The notes under the pieces were generated by a model. It was not told the DNA's origin, searched no databases, and was given only the letters and a program-made list of their open reading frames with translations. From Mermis nigrescens (lineage: Eukaryota; Nematoda; Enoplea; Mermithida; Mermithidae), in the NCBI GenBank assembly GCA_036768485.1, contig JAVLUZ010000338.1:62001-126000 (forward strand): a stretch of DNA of 64,000 nt, written 5' to 3'. A program made the translations under genes and the position numbers. Below are positions 33,880-45,505 of the stretch, one piece after another (the first letter of the stretch is position 1; each line of letters starts with the position of its first letter).

Positions 33880-36800
33880 TTTAAAAGCTTGTTCTTTTGA
33901 TCATCCGTTTACCTATCATGTTTTTGCAGTCAAAGTGCACCATCATGGCATGAACTCCTAGTGCATATTAAGCTATGACTTCTTAACATTTTCTGACAGC
34001 TATTACTTTCATTTAGTGCAATTTTTTATGTACTTTCTGAATATGTATGATATTTTCTGTGAAAAGTATTTTTGATAGAGGTATAATTAGAAAACTATCA
34101 CAATGCATAAGAATAGGCACTTGTTAGACATTATGCAAAAACAAGAAAAAGTAGATTTCTGGTGTGTTAAACACATCCAGGGGATACATTTAAAAAGCTG
34201 GAAAAGAATAGACCACTAAATTTTCTTATCAGAACCTTATTTTCCCATATTGAGTTCTTGTGATATCATTGTTAATAGGCAAAAAATGCCTATTTCTTAC
34301 TACCCTATAACGCCTCTTCAAGCTGAACCATTAAAAACGATGTAACTGATGCCAAAACAAGGCTAGACAAAGTTTTGGACACATGGATAAGATAGAACAG
34401 AAAAAATGCCACGAAAGCAATTCATTATGCTGCCAGCATAGGACATTGTAAACAGAGGGTCAATTTAGGATTAAATGTCATTTTTCTAGATACCGCTTCT
34501 GTGACTTTTAGATCAAAAATTCTTTAATGAAAGGTGCAAAGCTTTCAGAAAATTTATTTTCTTGCCCCTGTGTTAATTCACTTCCGTTGCCTAATTTGAT
34601 TTGTCCTGACATACTTGGAGCAAGATATATAATATTTCTGAATGAAACAGACTGCACTTGCTGCGGGGTACTTAGATACCTAGGATACTCAAACTGAAGA
34701 ATGCAATGTATCCAAAAATGTTTGATGAGCCTCTAGCGTATTTTCTAAGGCTTTTGAAGCTTCTCAATCAGAGAATCAGTCAGAAGAGTCTAGAGCGCTT
34801 TTTTTGAATAGCCTTTTTGCTTTCAGATATCAGAATTTGAATCCATTCTGACTTTTTTTATAGTTTTTAATTTTTAAGTCTTAAAAAAATCTATCCTGAT
34901 AATCACCCTAGTAAAACACACAATACATGTACTGCTTACCATTTGAAATTAGAATTTGTTTAAGCTTTGACACTTTTTTCTTTTTTATTTTTTTAAAACT
35001 GTTACCCTGTCCAAAAGTACGTAATATTTGATGGAAATGCTCTATAGGGGTGTTGAAATTGTTGCTGGACTATTACAACAGAAAGGTAAAATGAGGTACC
35101 TTGACTGACTCAAAATCACAATGAAAAAGTCAGTAAAATTATAATAATTTTTGGGATGTCTCCAAATATTCAATAAGTTGGCTTTCTCCAGACTAAAATA
35201 TTTACTAAGTCGGCTTTTTCCAGCCTATAAATTAATTTACTTAACGGTCACTCAATTTATTTTATTATTTTTTGGTTACTCCGAACTGAATCTTTAAGCA
35301 ATCTCCATGGATACTCTGGGGTTAAAATAATTAAAATTCAGTAAAATTGTGTTTTTCGAAAAAAATTTTATTGCATGACTTCAAAACAAGTAAGTGGTTT
35401 TAAAAATGAAAGAAAAGTGAATATAATCCAAAGCTAAAACGAATTTCTAAAATTTCTGAACTTAGGTCAAAAGTCCAATTTAGTCCAAAGGTTTGATCCT
35501 TTATTTTCAGTGCCACATCATGTAACAACCATGCTTGGACTTTTCTTGATTTCACTCCTTATGAGATTATTATTAATATTTCCCTAACAAACTTTGATAA
35601 TCTTAGCACGCCTATTCTACTTCACACTTTATACCTCAAATATTGATGTACTTATGTGTGCATATAACAAAATTGAGAAGCTAGAAATTTTGAGTTGTAT
35701 TATTTAATATAATATACCAAAAACTCACATATTCAAATTTGATGAGTAAGACAAATCAAAAGAAAATGAAACGACTGAAACTCATGAGAATCTAGCGCAA
35801 CTGACTTCCAATAGGAAGTAGCAGATTTGTTGAGCCAAAACCAAATTAACTAAGCAATAAATTTGACAATAATATAAATTGAAAGTAGAAGATAGAGTTG
35901 AAAATTGGTAGACACTGAGTGTTCAAAAACAATGGTAAAAACTATGTCATCTTATCAATTTAATCCGAGTTTTAGTTTTCTGCAGTCACACAGGCTGGTG
36001 AGTAAAAGGGATTAAAATAAAGCATAATCCTATTTGTTCCGAGGGAAGTCACTTTGCTTACTTTACTTTTTAATATATTTTTTGTGGAATTTGCTTGTTT
36101 TATATGCATTGCTCTGATATAAACATTGCCCTTTTGACCTCTTTTAATCTCTTACTTCCGCCATACATTTCATGTCTCTTTTAGTCATGCCATTTTTTGT
36201 ATCAATGTCATTGGTGTGCATATTGCAATGTTAATTGGATTTTACACATAATTAGGTGCGAAAAGTTTCATATTTTTCAGCACAGCTCATTAGCTAATTT
36301 ATATATTATTTTGTTAAATTTGTGTATGAACAGCGGATTTAGACTGGGTTCAGTTTTTGGTTACCAGCATTCTGTCTGACTTTTAAATCGCTTAGACCAA
36401 CTTTAAACTTGGTCTGGGAATCTTTTCTTAAACCCTATTCCAAATCCTTTTTGTCTATGATTCGCATAATTTTACCTTATATTTGTTTAATCATCTCAGC
36501 TATGCTATAGTACATAAAACACGAGTATGCATTGATAATTCTTACCTGTTTATAATGAAGCAGAAACTTACCACAATAAGTTATGTGCCAATTTTGCATT
36601 AACATAGTTTAAATAATTTGCAGAATTTTTTTAATATACAATAATGATCAATGTACAGCATTACTTGACAATTTGAAAATTTTGTCACCCTTATTACAAA
36701 ACAAATTGGAGTTTTTATTTAGCACTAATATGTCTATTTTTTCAAAATTTCTGTGCAAAGTCATTTCCATGTTTGAATGATTGTTCACATGCGAAAGGAA

Positions 36801-37121
36801 AATTCATAATTATTGCTGCCTACATATCTTTGTGTACTAACATGGAAGGTCAAAAATATGAATCACGGCTGAAAAATTAAAGTTGAGCAGCCTTGAATGA
36901 AAAATTGTCTAAAACTCTGTTTAAAATTATATCATTCCGCAAATTAAAGTCAATAAAATATACAATTGTAACAAAGATGAAGAGAATGGATTGGCTGCAG
37001 GTCATTTGTATGATCCACCTGATTCATCTGAAATATGTCCTTAAAAATGCATTTCTTGAACTTGCACCTGGGCTTCTTCCCAAGTAATCTTTGAGCAGTA
37101 AGTGATAAACATTGTGAGCGC
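33880..37121. other. No recognised gene
   Basis: AT-rich, unique within the window. Only short frames occur, and none shows a motif I recognise. Confidence 0.4.
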
Positions 37122-37366
37122 CATACGTGGGCAGCAAGACATTTCTGGGGGGGGGGTGCAAAATTTTTTTGAAGGTCAAAAAATGGCCTTAAAAATGGTG
37201 GTATGGTGATTAAAACACCATTTTTCGACGTTTCTCATCAAGCACTATCCATTGGCATCAAAAAATTGCGAGAAAAGCGAAAAAAATTTTCAAAAATTGA
37301 ATTCTGGGGGGGGGTATTTTGGTTTCTAGGGGGTGCATACCCCCAAAACCCCCACGCCCTGGTGTG
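37122..37366 (+). mobile_element. hAT-type MITE, copy 6
   Basis: 245 bp, from CATACGTGGGCAGC to GCCCTGGTGTG. It has a perfect 8-bp target duplication GTGAGCGC at 37114-37121 and 37367-37374. Confidence 0.9.
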
Positions 37367-38011
37367 GTGAGCGCTCCCACCGAGACATTTAAGTTATAGA
37401 AAGAAATTACTGAGGCAAATGGAAATCAAAATATGTTGGCTGACTATTGCTGGGGACTAATTAGAGATGCTCCAGATGCTAAGTACAAACGAAAATCAAA
37501 GTCGAGAAAATTTGAAGGATCATTCTTGGTTGTTTTGCTTATACTTGTCATACACTGTTTAACAGACATTTGATTAAACAATTTTCCATTATATCTCAAA
37601 ATCCTGACATGCTAGAACAAATCTAAAGGCAGATTTGAAATGAGCGCAAAAAACTGCCTCAGAATCACCCTGTATAGATTTAGAAAAAAGTTACAATTTG
37701 TTGTTCAGTGTAATCTTTCATTATATCAGTGTCTTTCATATGTTGTTATGAAAGCCAATGACCTAGCAAGGTTCTCTCTGTTTTATAATTTGGGATCCAT
37801 GCATAATGAAGTTGTAATTTGAATAAAGTTGAAGATACAAAGATGTAGCTGTAAAATTCTTTTTATTTTGTTTGTGCTAGGATTAGTTAATATTAATCTT
37901 GAACTTGTTGAGTGTTGTTTGTATAAATTTGAATCATCTTTTAAAGGTAGATGGATCATACAGTTCTAAAATGATGAAGGGATTCTTGAAATGAAATGGA
38001 GTAGTGGCGAG

Positions 38012-38234
38012 CACACCTGGGCGTGGGGTATGCAACCCCAAGAAAGCAAAATACCCCCCAGAATTCCAAATTCTTGAAATTTTTTCTTTTTTCACAATTT
38101 TTGATGCCAATAGATATTGCTCAATGAGAAACATCGAAAAACTGTGTTTTTTGCCATACCACCTTTTTAAGGCAATTTTTTGACCTTTGGAAAATCTTGA
38201 ACACCCCTCAGAATTTTCTTGCTGCCCACATATG
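38012..38234 (-). mobile_element. hAT-type MITE, copy 7
   Basis: 223 bp in minus orientation, with internal deletions relative to the others. Flanks GTGGCGAG and GTGGCAAA agree at six of eight positions. The 645 bases between copies 6 and 7 hold nothing recognised. Confidence 0.75.
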
Positions 38235-38307
38235 GTGGCAAAACATAAGCGGATAAGTGACTGCTTTTCTGTTAATCCCCAATAATCTTTGCCGCTGAAA
38301 TAAAGGC

Positions 38308-38430
38308 ATGCAGAACCAGGTTAATCCACATGTGTATCATGCAGGGTACTTCAGCTTCAACCTTTATGTGGACCAGAACAAGGAAGTAAGAGAAGAGTAT
38401 TACTCAATCCTTATTTTTGCCAAAATATAA
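38308..38430 (+). other. Short protein-like frame, possible host exon
   Basis: An ATG frame of 40 codons contains NPHVYHAGYFSFNLYVDQNKEV. An acceptor-like ATGCAG lies at its start and a donor-like GAAGTAAGA near 38388. The composition is unlike the flanking noncoding DNA, but it is too short to identify. From 38431 to 39737 nothing else is recognised. Confidence 0.2.
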
Positions 38431-41400
38431 TTACGATCATTGCTAATTCTGCATTAACTATATTTTATTCACAACAGCTTGAGATGTAAGCAGTGTTTGT
38501 TGTAGCCATCAATGGCTCTTCCACGTTCCTTCCTAGCTTCTTGGTTTCAAGTTAGGAGGACATTATTACAATATACAGAGATGTTTTCGAGTGAGCTGCA
38601 TGTGTGGAGGTTGCAGTTTAAAGCGTGAGTAATAATTGTACAAAATTTTGCACTACCGTTTAGAAAGAATAAATAAGGATTGTCTGATCACCTTCACTGA
38701 TTTCTAAAACAATTGTCACTATTATTATCCGGTTTTTTACATATCTCAATGCAAATGTGGCAAAGGAAAGTAATTAGGCTTTCCTTCAATCCAATGTTGC
38801 TTTCAATTTGTACATTACATTTATTTTCCATACTGACACTCAGGTACCTTCAAGATCCTTGAATAGTTCTGTGCATCCAGAAGACTGGGTCATATTAGGC
38901 GCCAGTTAGGGTGCAGTAGTACCAGTTTGTCCATGCATGCTTCTGTAATTTAATAGTATTGACACAATTGCACCAAATACATGATTAGTAGTAATGTTTC
39001 CTTGTAATTGAGTAGTATGATTTGGCATCTAAAGAAATGTAAAAACAATAAATAATAAAATATCAATATATCTAATTATGAAGGTAATCAATGTAATGTT
39101 CTAAGTAAAGCAAATGAGTGCTTCCTAATTATTTCTTAGCTCAATAATCAATAGGTCACGTTCTATATTGAAATAATAGCATCTCAGCAAAGTAATTTAA
39201 TGAGGTTTATGGATCTTAATTTGGATAATTATAATTTTTCTTCATCTGCATTGAAATCATTGTTAAAAACTGTTTCAAGGACGACTCTTAACAACTATAA
39301 AATGTTTGAGCACATTGTTATAGTTCACCACAACAAATTTATTTTGATGCTCTTTGTTCAAGAAATCCTGGCGCCAGGATATGTAATCCTGCTCCTTATG
39401 AACAGGTTCAATCAACAAAAGTAAGTATTTGTACTTTACTTCGATTTTGAAGGTTTTTTTAGTGTCTGAAGTGACTTAATTGAAAGAATATAGAAAAATG
39501 CTTACAAAGTTGAAAGAATTCTTATTTATTTTCAGAATTAATGTGCAATAAAATATAAAGCTCTCCACAAAATGCTTCACTGTAAATTTTTCATTAGCCT
39601 CTGGAGAATTAAGTAAAAATGTGGAAAGATACCATCTTTGATACTACCTGAGGTGAGCATGTAATGAGGATCCTAATTAAGTCTAAAATTTTGGTTCTTA
39701 TCATCTTTGTCAATTAATTTGCTGTTAGAAAAGCATTTGGGATAATCAGCATGTTTTACATGAATAGATAGAAAATTGAATGCTCTTCCCAAATAGGTAT
39801 GTTTTAGAGCGTATCTTTTGATAAGTCCTAGATCTTGCTATTTTAAACTGAAAAATTATTTATCTTACAGTAAAAACAACAATATTGTGCATCTCACAAA
39901 CTTCTGGTACCATATGGTGCACCTCACATTCTGCACAAACTGCACACAGTCCACTAAAATGTCGATTAGGCATACACTATGTTTATTTAACCTTTTTGTT
40001 ATTGTATTGGCCAGCCACTGATTAGCAATCCCTAATATGGGAGCAAACAGAATTTGCAGAAAACCACTGCATTTTACCTCTTTTCTACTGTGTTATCAGC
40101 AGCAGCAAGTTTACAAAGTAGCCACTTATAACTTTTTAACTTTCATAGCTCACCTATGGTTACTAGCAAGTTGGCATTCAATATTCTAAGAATGTGTAAT
40201 GGACACACCTCCTCTGTTCATGCCATTTTCATACAAACTGATAAATTTGGTGCATTTATGCTTATATTTCTTTGATCCATTGATACTTATAAAAAACTCA
40301 AGAACAATAAATAATCATCATTCAAATGGGCTTGAATACAAAGTAATGCATGCAAATTATATGAATATGACATTATCTAACTAGTAACTACATGATAACT
40401 GCAGGCCAAAGCAGGAACAGCTCTTAATTATTGAATAATGCTGTTCAGTAAATTGAATTTTGAGAATAATGCAAGAATGACTCCAAGGATTCCAATACAA
40501 TAAAGTGTTCTGGGTAGATTATTTTAAAATTAAAGCATTTCACCAAAAAAGGTTGTGCTAGCTTAGGCAGATGCAGCAGTGCCACAAAGGACAGTAGTCC
40601 AACATCAGAGCAGTCACAGGAAGTGTCGCTAGGTATACTGTGGCACTTAGTTAGACCATAAATATTAGATCTTAATTATGTGGCAAAACTGATAAGTTGC
40701 TCATGCAGAAATTACCTGAAATTTGTTTTGATACAACCTCATTGTATAGTATTTCTCAAGTGCATTTTTGATTCTATTTATGCCGATTCTCTATTATTTT
40801 GAAATCTTTGATGTGTATTCCTAATAAAGGACATATTTTTACTTAAAGTCCAAAAAATTGTTATCATTTTCAAAGAAGGCCAATTGGCCATAATTTAATG
40901 ATGGTGAGATTTATCATGTTAATTTATCTGAATTAGAGAAAGGATTGCAGACAAACTCTTCATATTGTACAATTTTGCAAACCTTCAGAGATCAAAGATT
41001 GTGCTAATTAATACATCTACCATATTCTTGGCTAGGGTTATGTGTACTGCACATAAATATTGCTATAGATTTAAGCTGTAGCCCACTTTAACCATGCAAC
41101 AGGATGGCAAGAGATGCTAAACTATGTTGTCTTCACCAAGAGTTGTAGCATAAAAAACTTTATCAAAATTATTTTGACAGAACTTTATAGTATTATGGCC
41201 CAGTAGTACATGGCCTGGGTTTTGTTTGGCTTAAGCAGAGTGCCCAAGGTCAGGTGAAATGTACAAGCTTGGAAGTTTTTATGGGTTGAGAGGTAGTATT
41301 ATGATAATTAGCTGATCAATAGCTGTGTGAACATGCATTGTATTTGAATAATATTGTATACTCCACAGAAAGCTATTTTATAATCAAATTGTATAAAGCA

Positions 41401-42980
41401 AACAGAATATCTTATTGACCACACAGAACATTAAATTTACTTATGAAAATTAACAATACTTTCTTGAAGCATTACTTTCAATTTTAGTAAATAATCACCT
41501 TGATTTATTAAATACCAAAATGTTGCATGCATTAAGTAAAAAGAAAACATTACAGTTCTTAATTTGAAAGTTTTATTTATTAAATTTTGTCTACTCATTC
41601 AGTTGAATATAGTAACTTCTCTAAAATTTTGACAATGAACAGTATATATGATTTAAACTTACTTTTATTTTGAAGCTTTACTTTTCAAAGCTGTGCAATG
41701 CTTTTTTATATCCTGTTGTCTATATGTCTATGTTTCTGCTCATGTTCTCATTCATTTTAGATGCTGGAATGAATCCATTATTCAAAGTCAATGTAGTGGA
41801 TTTGTTTTGGCTTGCGCTTTTTAGACAGGCCAAAAATATCTACAAGGAACTGGCCCAGCATCATAACATGGAATATAGACTGACTGGCCCTAAAAAACTG
41901 ACGGCTTTTGGTTTTTTGCCGGTCAGTTACAAAATTGTTTGACAGAAGAGAAAATTTGCCTTTCACTACATCTAAGATTTATTTAACATTTAGATGGTAG
42001 GGTAAATTTTTTTTCTTGATGTATTCATTTATAAATATACTTACAATTACTGTTGCTTTACTTTTGTCAGAATACTAAACTTATTTTTCTACATAAAAAT
42101 AATATGACTTATACATTTTGCTTACTTTTAAAATTAAATTTATTTTTACTTATAAAATATGGTGCATTATTAATTGTACAGGTACTAAAAATTATATACT
42201 GCGTGAGTATTTAACTGAATATTTTACAATTTTGGATATCCTCTCTTAAATATAATGTGTTTAAAATCAATAATTAATAAAAAAAATTATTCAAAAAAAA
42301 CAAGCAATACATAAATACCATTTACTAAATATGCTGTCTTTCAAAATGAAATATTTATAGACTAAAACTCATTTCAGGAGTGCAAACAAAATAAGCTCAT
42401 GGTTCGAAAAATGAGGAAAGGATTTATTAATGATGATGGTGATGGGCTTAATTCTCAATTACACCTTTGAACTGACTTGGGTGCTTGCTAAGCAGTAGTG
42501 GAATGTGTCATATTTTATCAGCAAGATTTATTTATAATATAAGTTGGGGAAACCTGTCCATAGCTAAGTACCAAAAACATGGAGATACTATAATTTTACA
42601 TAGCAATTTGCTGATTTTTGCTAAGCAGCACAGTACTGTTTACTTAACATAACAGGTACTGTAAAAAACAGCAAAAGACACCTGCTACTTATGTCATCAT
42701 AATTACCTACTGTATTTACCTAATTAATTGATATGTCTGCTTAACCATACACTGCTGCTATACCAATCACATATGTCAAATATTACACTGTGCAATACTG
42801 CTTAAATTACACAAAGACTGCACACAAAACACCTGTACCTATACTTTGCATAGGTATGCTACTATAGACCACAGATTTGCAGTCTAGAGTAGCATAAGTT
42901 GCCACTTGCATGGCTTTCTTCCAGGTCATTTTAGGCATCACCCAACCTGGAATGACTGACTTTTACCTTTAGACCCACAT

Positions 42981-43184
42981 ATGATTCTGATTGAACACAT
43001 GCTGTGTCTGGAAGAAAATGAGGAATTTGAGAAAGAAGAAATTGAAGACCTTCTAGAGAACTTGGCTTATTTAGGTTTGAGTAATATGTCAAAAATCAAA
43101 TTCACCAAAACTTATGAAATCCCAGAACATCTATATCTAAATATGGATATTGAATTCAAGTGCGGCGGGTGCGAACGGCGATGA
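42981..43184 (+). CDS. Unidentified 67-residue ORF (copy B, intact)
   Basis: ATG at 42981 follows a pyrimidine-rich tract ending TTTTACCTTTAG, which could be a splice acceptor. The product is acidic at the start (CLEENEEFEKEEIEDLLENL) and ends with a CGGC cluster. It could be the first or last coding exon of a host gene or a transposase fragment; I recognise neither. The A copy is broken by one added base. Confidence 0.3.
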   Translation: MILIEHMLCLEENEEFEKEEIEDLLENLAYLGLSNMSKIKFTKTYEIPEHLYLNMDIEFKCGGCERR

Positions 43185-43967
43185 CTGTCCAAAACGCCAA
43201 TAAGGACGGCGGAATGATTAGCACTTAAACTTAAACTTAAGAAATGGTTAGCACTTAAATTTTAAAAGTTTAAAAAACGGAGTAATTTATAGAAAATCAT
43301 TATATTGAAAGTTTTAGATCTCAGGTTGCGATTTTTTGAAATAATCGCTTTAACTGTATGATTTGCATATACATGACACATTAATCAGTTTTTGCTCATC
43401 GGTTTAAACTAAATTTTGTGAAAAGCAAAATTTCTCTAGTACTTTGTTTTTACAATAAAAATGTACATTTGGTTAACATAATGACTTTTTACCTTAAAAA
43501 AAATTTTAGCCCAACAAAGTTAAAAACACTGTATATTTTTTCTGAATAATAAACTATCATTTATGATTTCTGAAGCTACGCTTTCGCATAGACAAAACTT
43601 AATACAATATTAACAGTTAGAATCTAATTTGAAAAACGAAGTAATTTACAAAAGATTATTATATTGAAAGTTTCAGATTTCAGGCTGGCGGAAGTAATTA
43701 AGAATTTGTGCATTTTTAAAAGCAAATTCGCAAAAACTGATTAACATGCAGAAACTAGCATGCAGAATCTGCGTGACTTGTGTCCTTTGGCGCCCTGGGC
43801 GGCAGTCCTTTTCCCCAATTGCCGCGACTACCGTCCAGATGCATTTGGCACTTACTTATTAACTTTAACCATTCATTAGAATCTTCAGTTGTTTTAACTT
43901 TTATTGTGATCATTTTTTGTGATTATACATTCATTTATTTGATTATCAGCAATTCGACGTCGTTGAC

Positions 43968-44342
43968 ATGGCGGGTGAGGATCCCATCGACGATATCGCA
44001 GGTGATGACCCATTTGTCGTCACCGGCAATAGTCAGCCCACCTTATACGCCATCCTCAAGGCCAATCGTACATTCCGGAAGAGGATCGTCCGTGCCCTTT
44101 TGAGCGAGAAGTTCTGCATTGATGATCGGCTGTCGCGCTGCTTTTGCGCTATTTGCGCAAAAAATGTGTTCAAAACGCGACGCAATGGCCACTTTACAGC
44201 AGAGAGGCTGACATATTGCGGGCAGCTGCAAATAAAAAATTTTAAATTAGTTTATTGCATATGTTGTTTAATGCGCATTGTAAATATTGCTAAACAGCTG
44301 CAAAATGAGTTGGCACTAGAGCCGCCTGGTGACGGGCAGTAG
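43968..44342 (+). CDS. Unidentified GC-richer ORF, possible exon (copy B)
   Basis: This is the partner of 24689-25054: same ATG context, 124 codons, and a different C-terminus because a one-base deletion near 44320 changes the frame. Cys-rich segment CAICAKNVF is conserved. It is unidentified, and the substitution pattern against copy A does not favour a selected protein. Confidence 0.25.
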   Translation: MAGEDPIDDIAGDDPFVVTGNSQPTLYAILKANRTFRKRIVRALLSEKFCIDDRLSRCFCAICAKNVFKTRRNGHFTAERLTYCGQLQIKNFKLVYCICCLMRIVNIAKQLQNELALEPPGDGQ

Positions 44343-44954
44343 CTGTTTGGCAATTTTTCTCGACATTTTTTTGCACTTGATTCATGCATGTTTTTTGTTT
44401 ACTCACAAGTACAGTTGTTTTGTTTTTGTTTTCTAGCGTTTTTGACCTCAATAGCCTCGGGTTGGTCATTGGGGTTCACAGTTGTGAGTTATTCAATGTT
44501 TAATGAGTGCTCCAAGGCATGCAGGCACCATGCATTCCCCAGCATTCCCGTCATTGGAGGAATGTGGCCAATGCTGGCGGGTGCCTGCCTTGCCTGTTTT
44601 GTTTTTTACATTGATGTTTAATGAGTCCAAAATAATGTGTTTGCACTAAATGTTTACCTTGCTTGTGAGTATGTCGTTTTTTTGTGACAATTTCATTGAC
44701 AATTAATTGCTGCTTGCTTCCGTAGAACATCATCACTTTGCTTCCTTAGAACATCACTACTTAAAAAATGTTGCAAAAAAGTATATTACCAAAAAATGTT
44801 ACTGTAAATATCTGGATAATGACTGTGTGAATTTGTTAGGGCTGTTAATTTCTGCGTGTTAATCAATTTTTGCTAATTTGCTTTCAAACATGCACAAATT
44901 CGTAATTACCTAGATTGCAAAAAGATTATTTAGCTTAAACAATTATGTCCCAGA

Positions 44955-45505
44955 GTTCAAATCATATTATATACAAGACTACTTTTAAAAATTTCTAGAA
45001 CAAAGCAATGTTTTACATCTAGATTTGATATCTTTTTTAAAATCAAAACTATTTACTTTCTCAAAGACATGAGTAGCGTTTTAGACGGAAGTAATTTATT
45101 TTATGGCAGAAGTGATTACAAATTTGTGCATTTTTGAAAACATATTAGCAAAAAATGATTAACACACAGAAATTAGGTTTGACCGCTCTAATTAGATTTG
45201 AAATCTTTTTAAAAATCAAAACTGTTCACTTTCTCAAGGACAAAGGTAGCATTTTAGACAGAAGTAATTTATTTTATGGCGGAAGTAATTACGAATTTGT
45301 GCATTTTTGAAAACAAATTAGCAAAAATTGATTAACACGCAGAAATTAGGTTTGACTGCGCTAATTAGATATGAAATCTTTTTAGAAATCAAAACTATTT
45401 ACTTTTTCAAGGACACAGGTAGCGTTCAGGACAGAAGTAATTTATTTTAAAGCGGAAGTAATTACAAATTTGTGCATTTTTAAAAGCAACTTAGCAAAAA
45501 TTGAT
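44955..45505 (+). repeat. Tandem array of about 172-bp units (copy B)
   Basis: Same three-unit structure as 25690-26225. One of its units differs by ACAAATTTGTGC in place of ACGAATTTGTGC. Confidence 0.7.
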
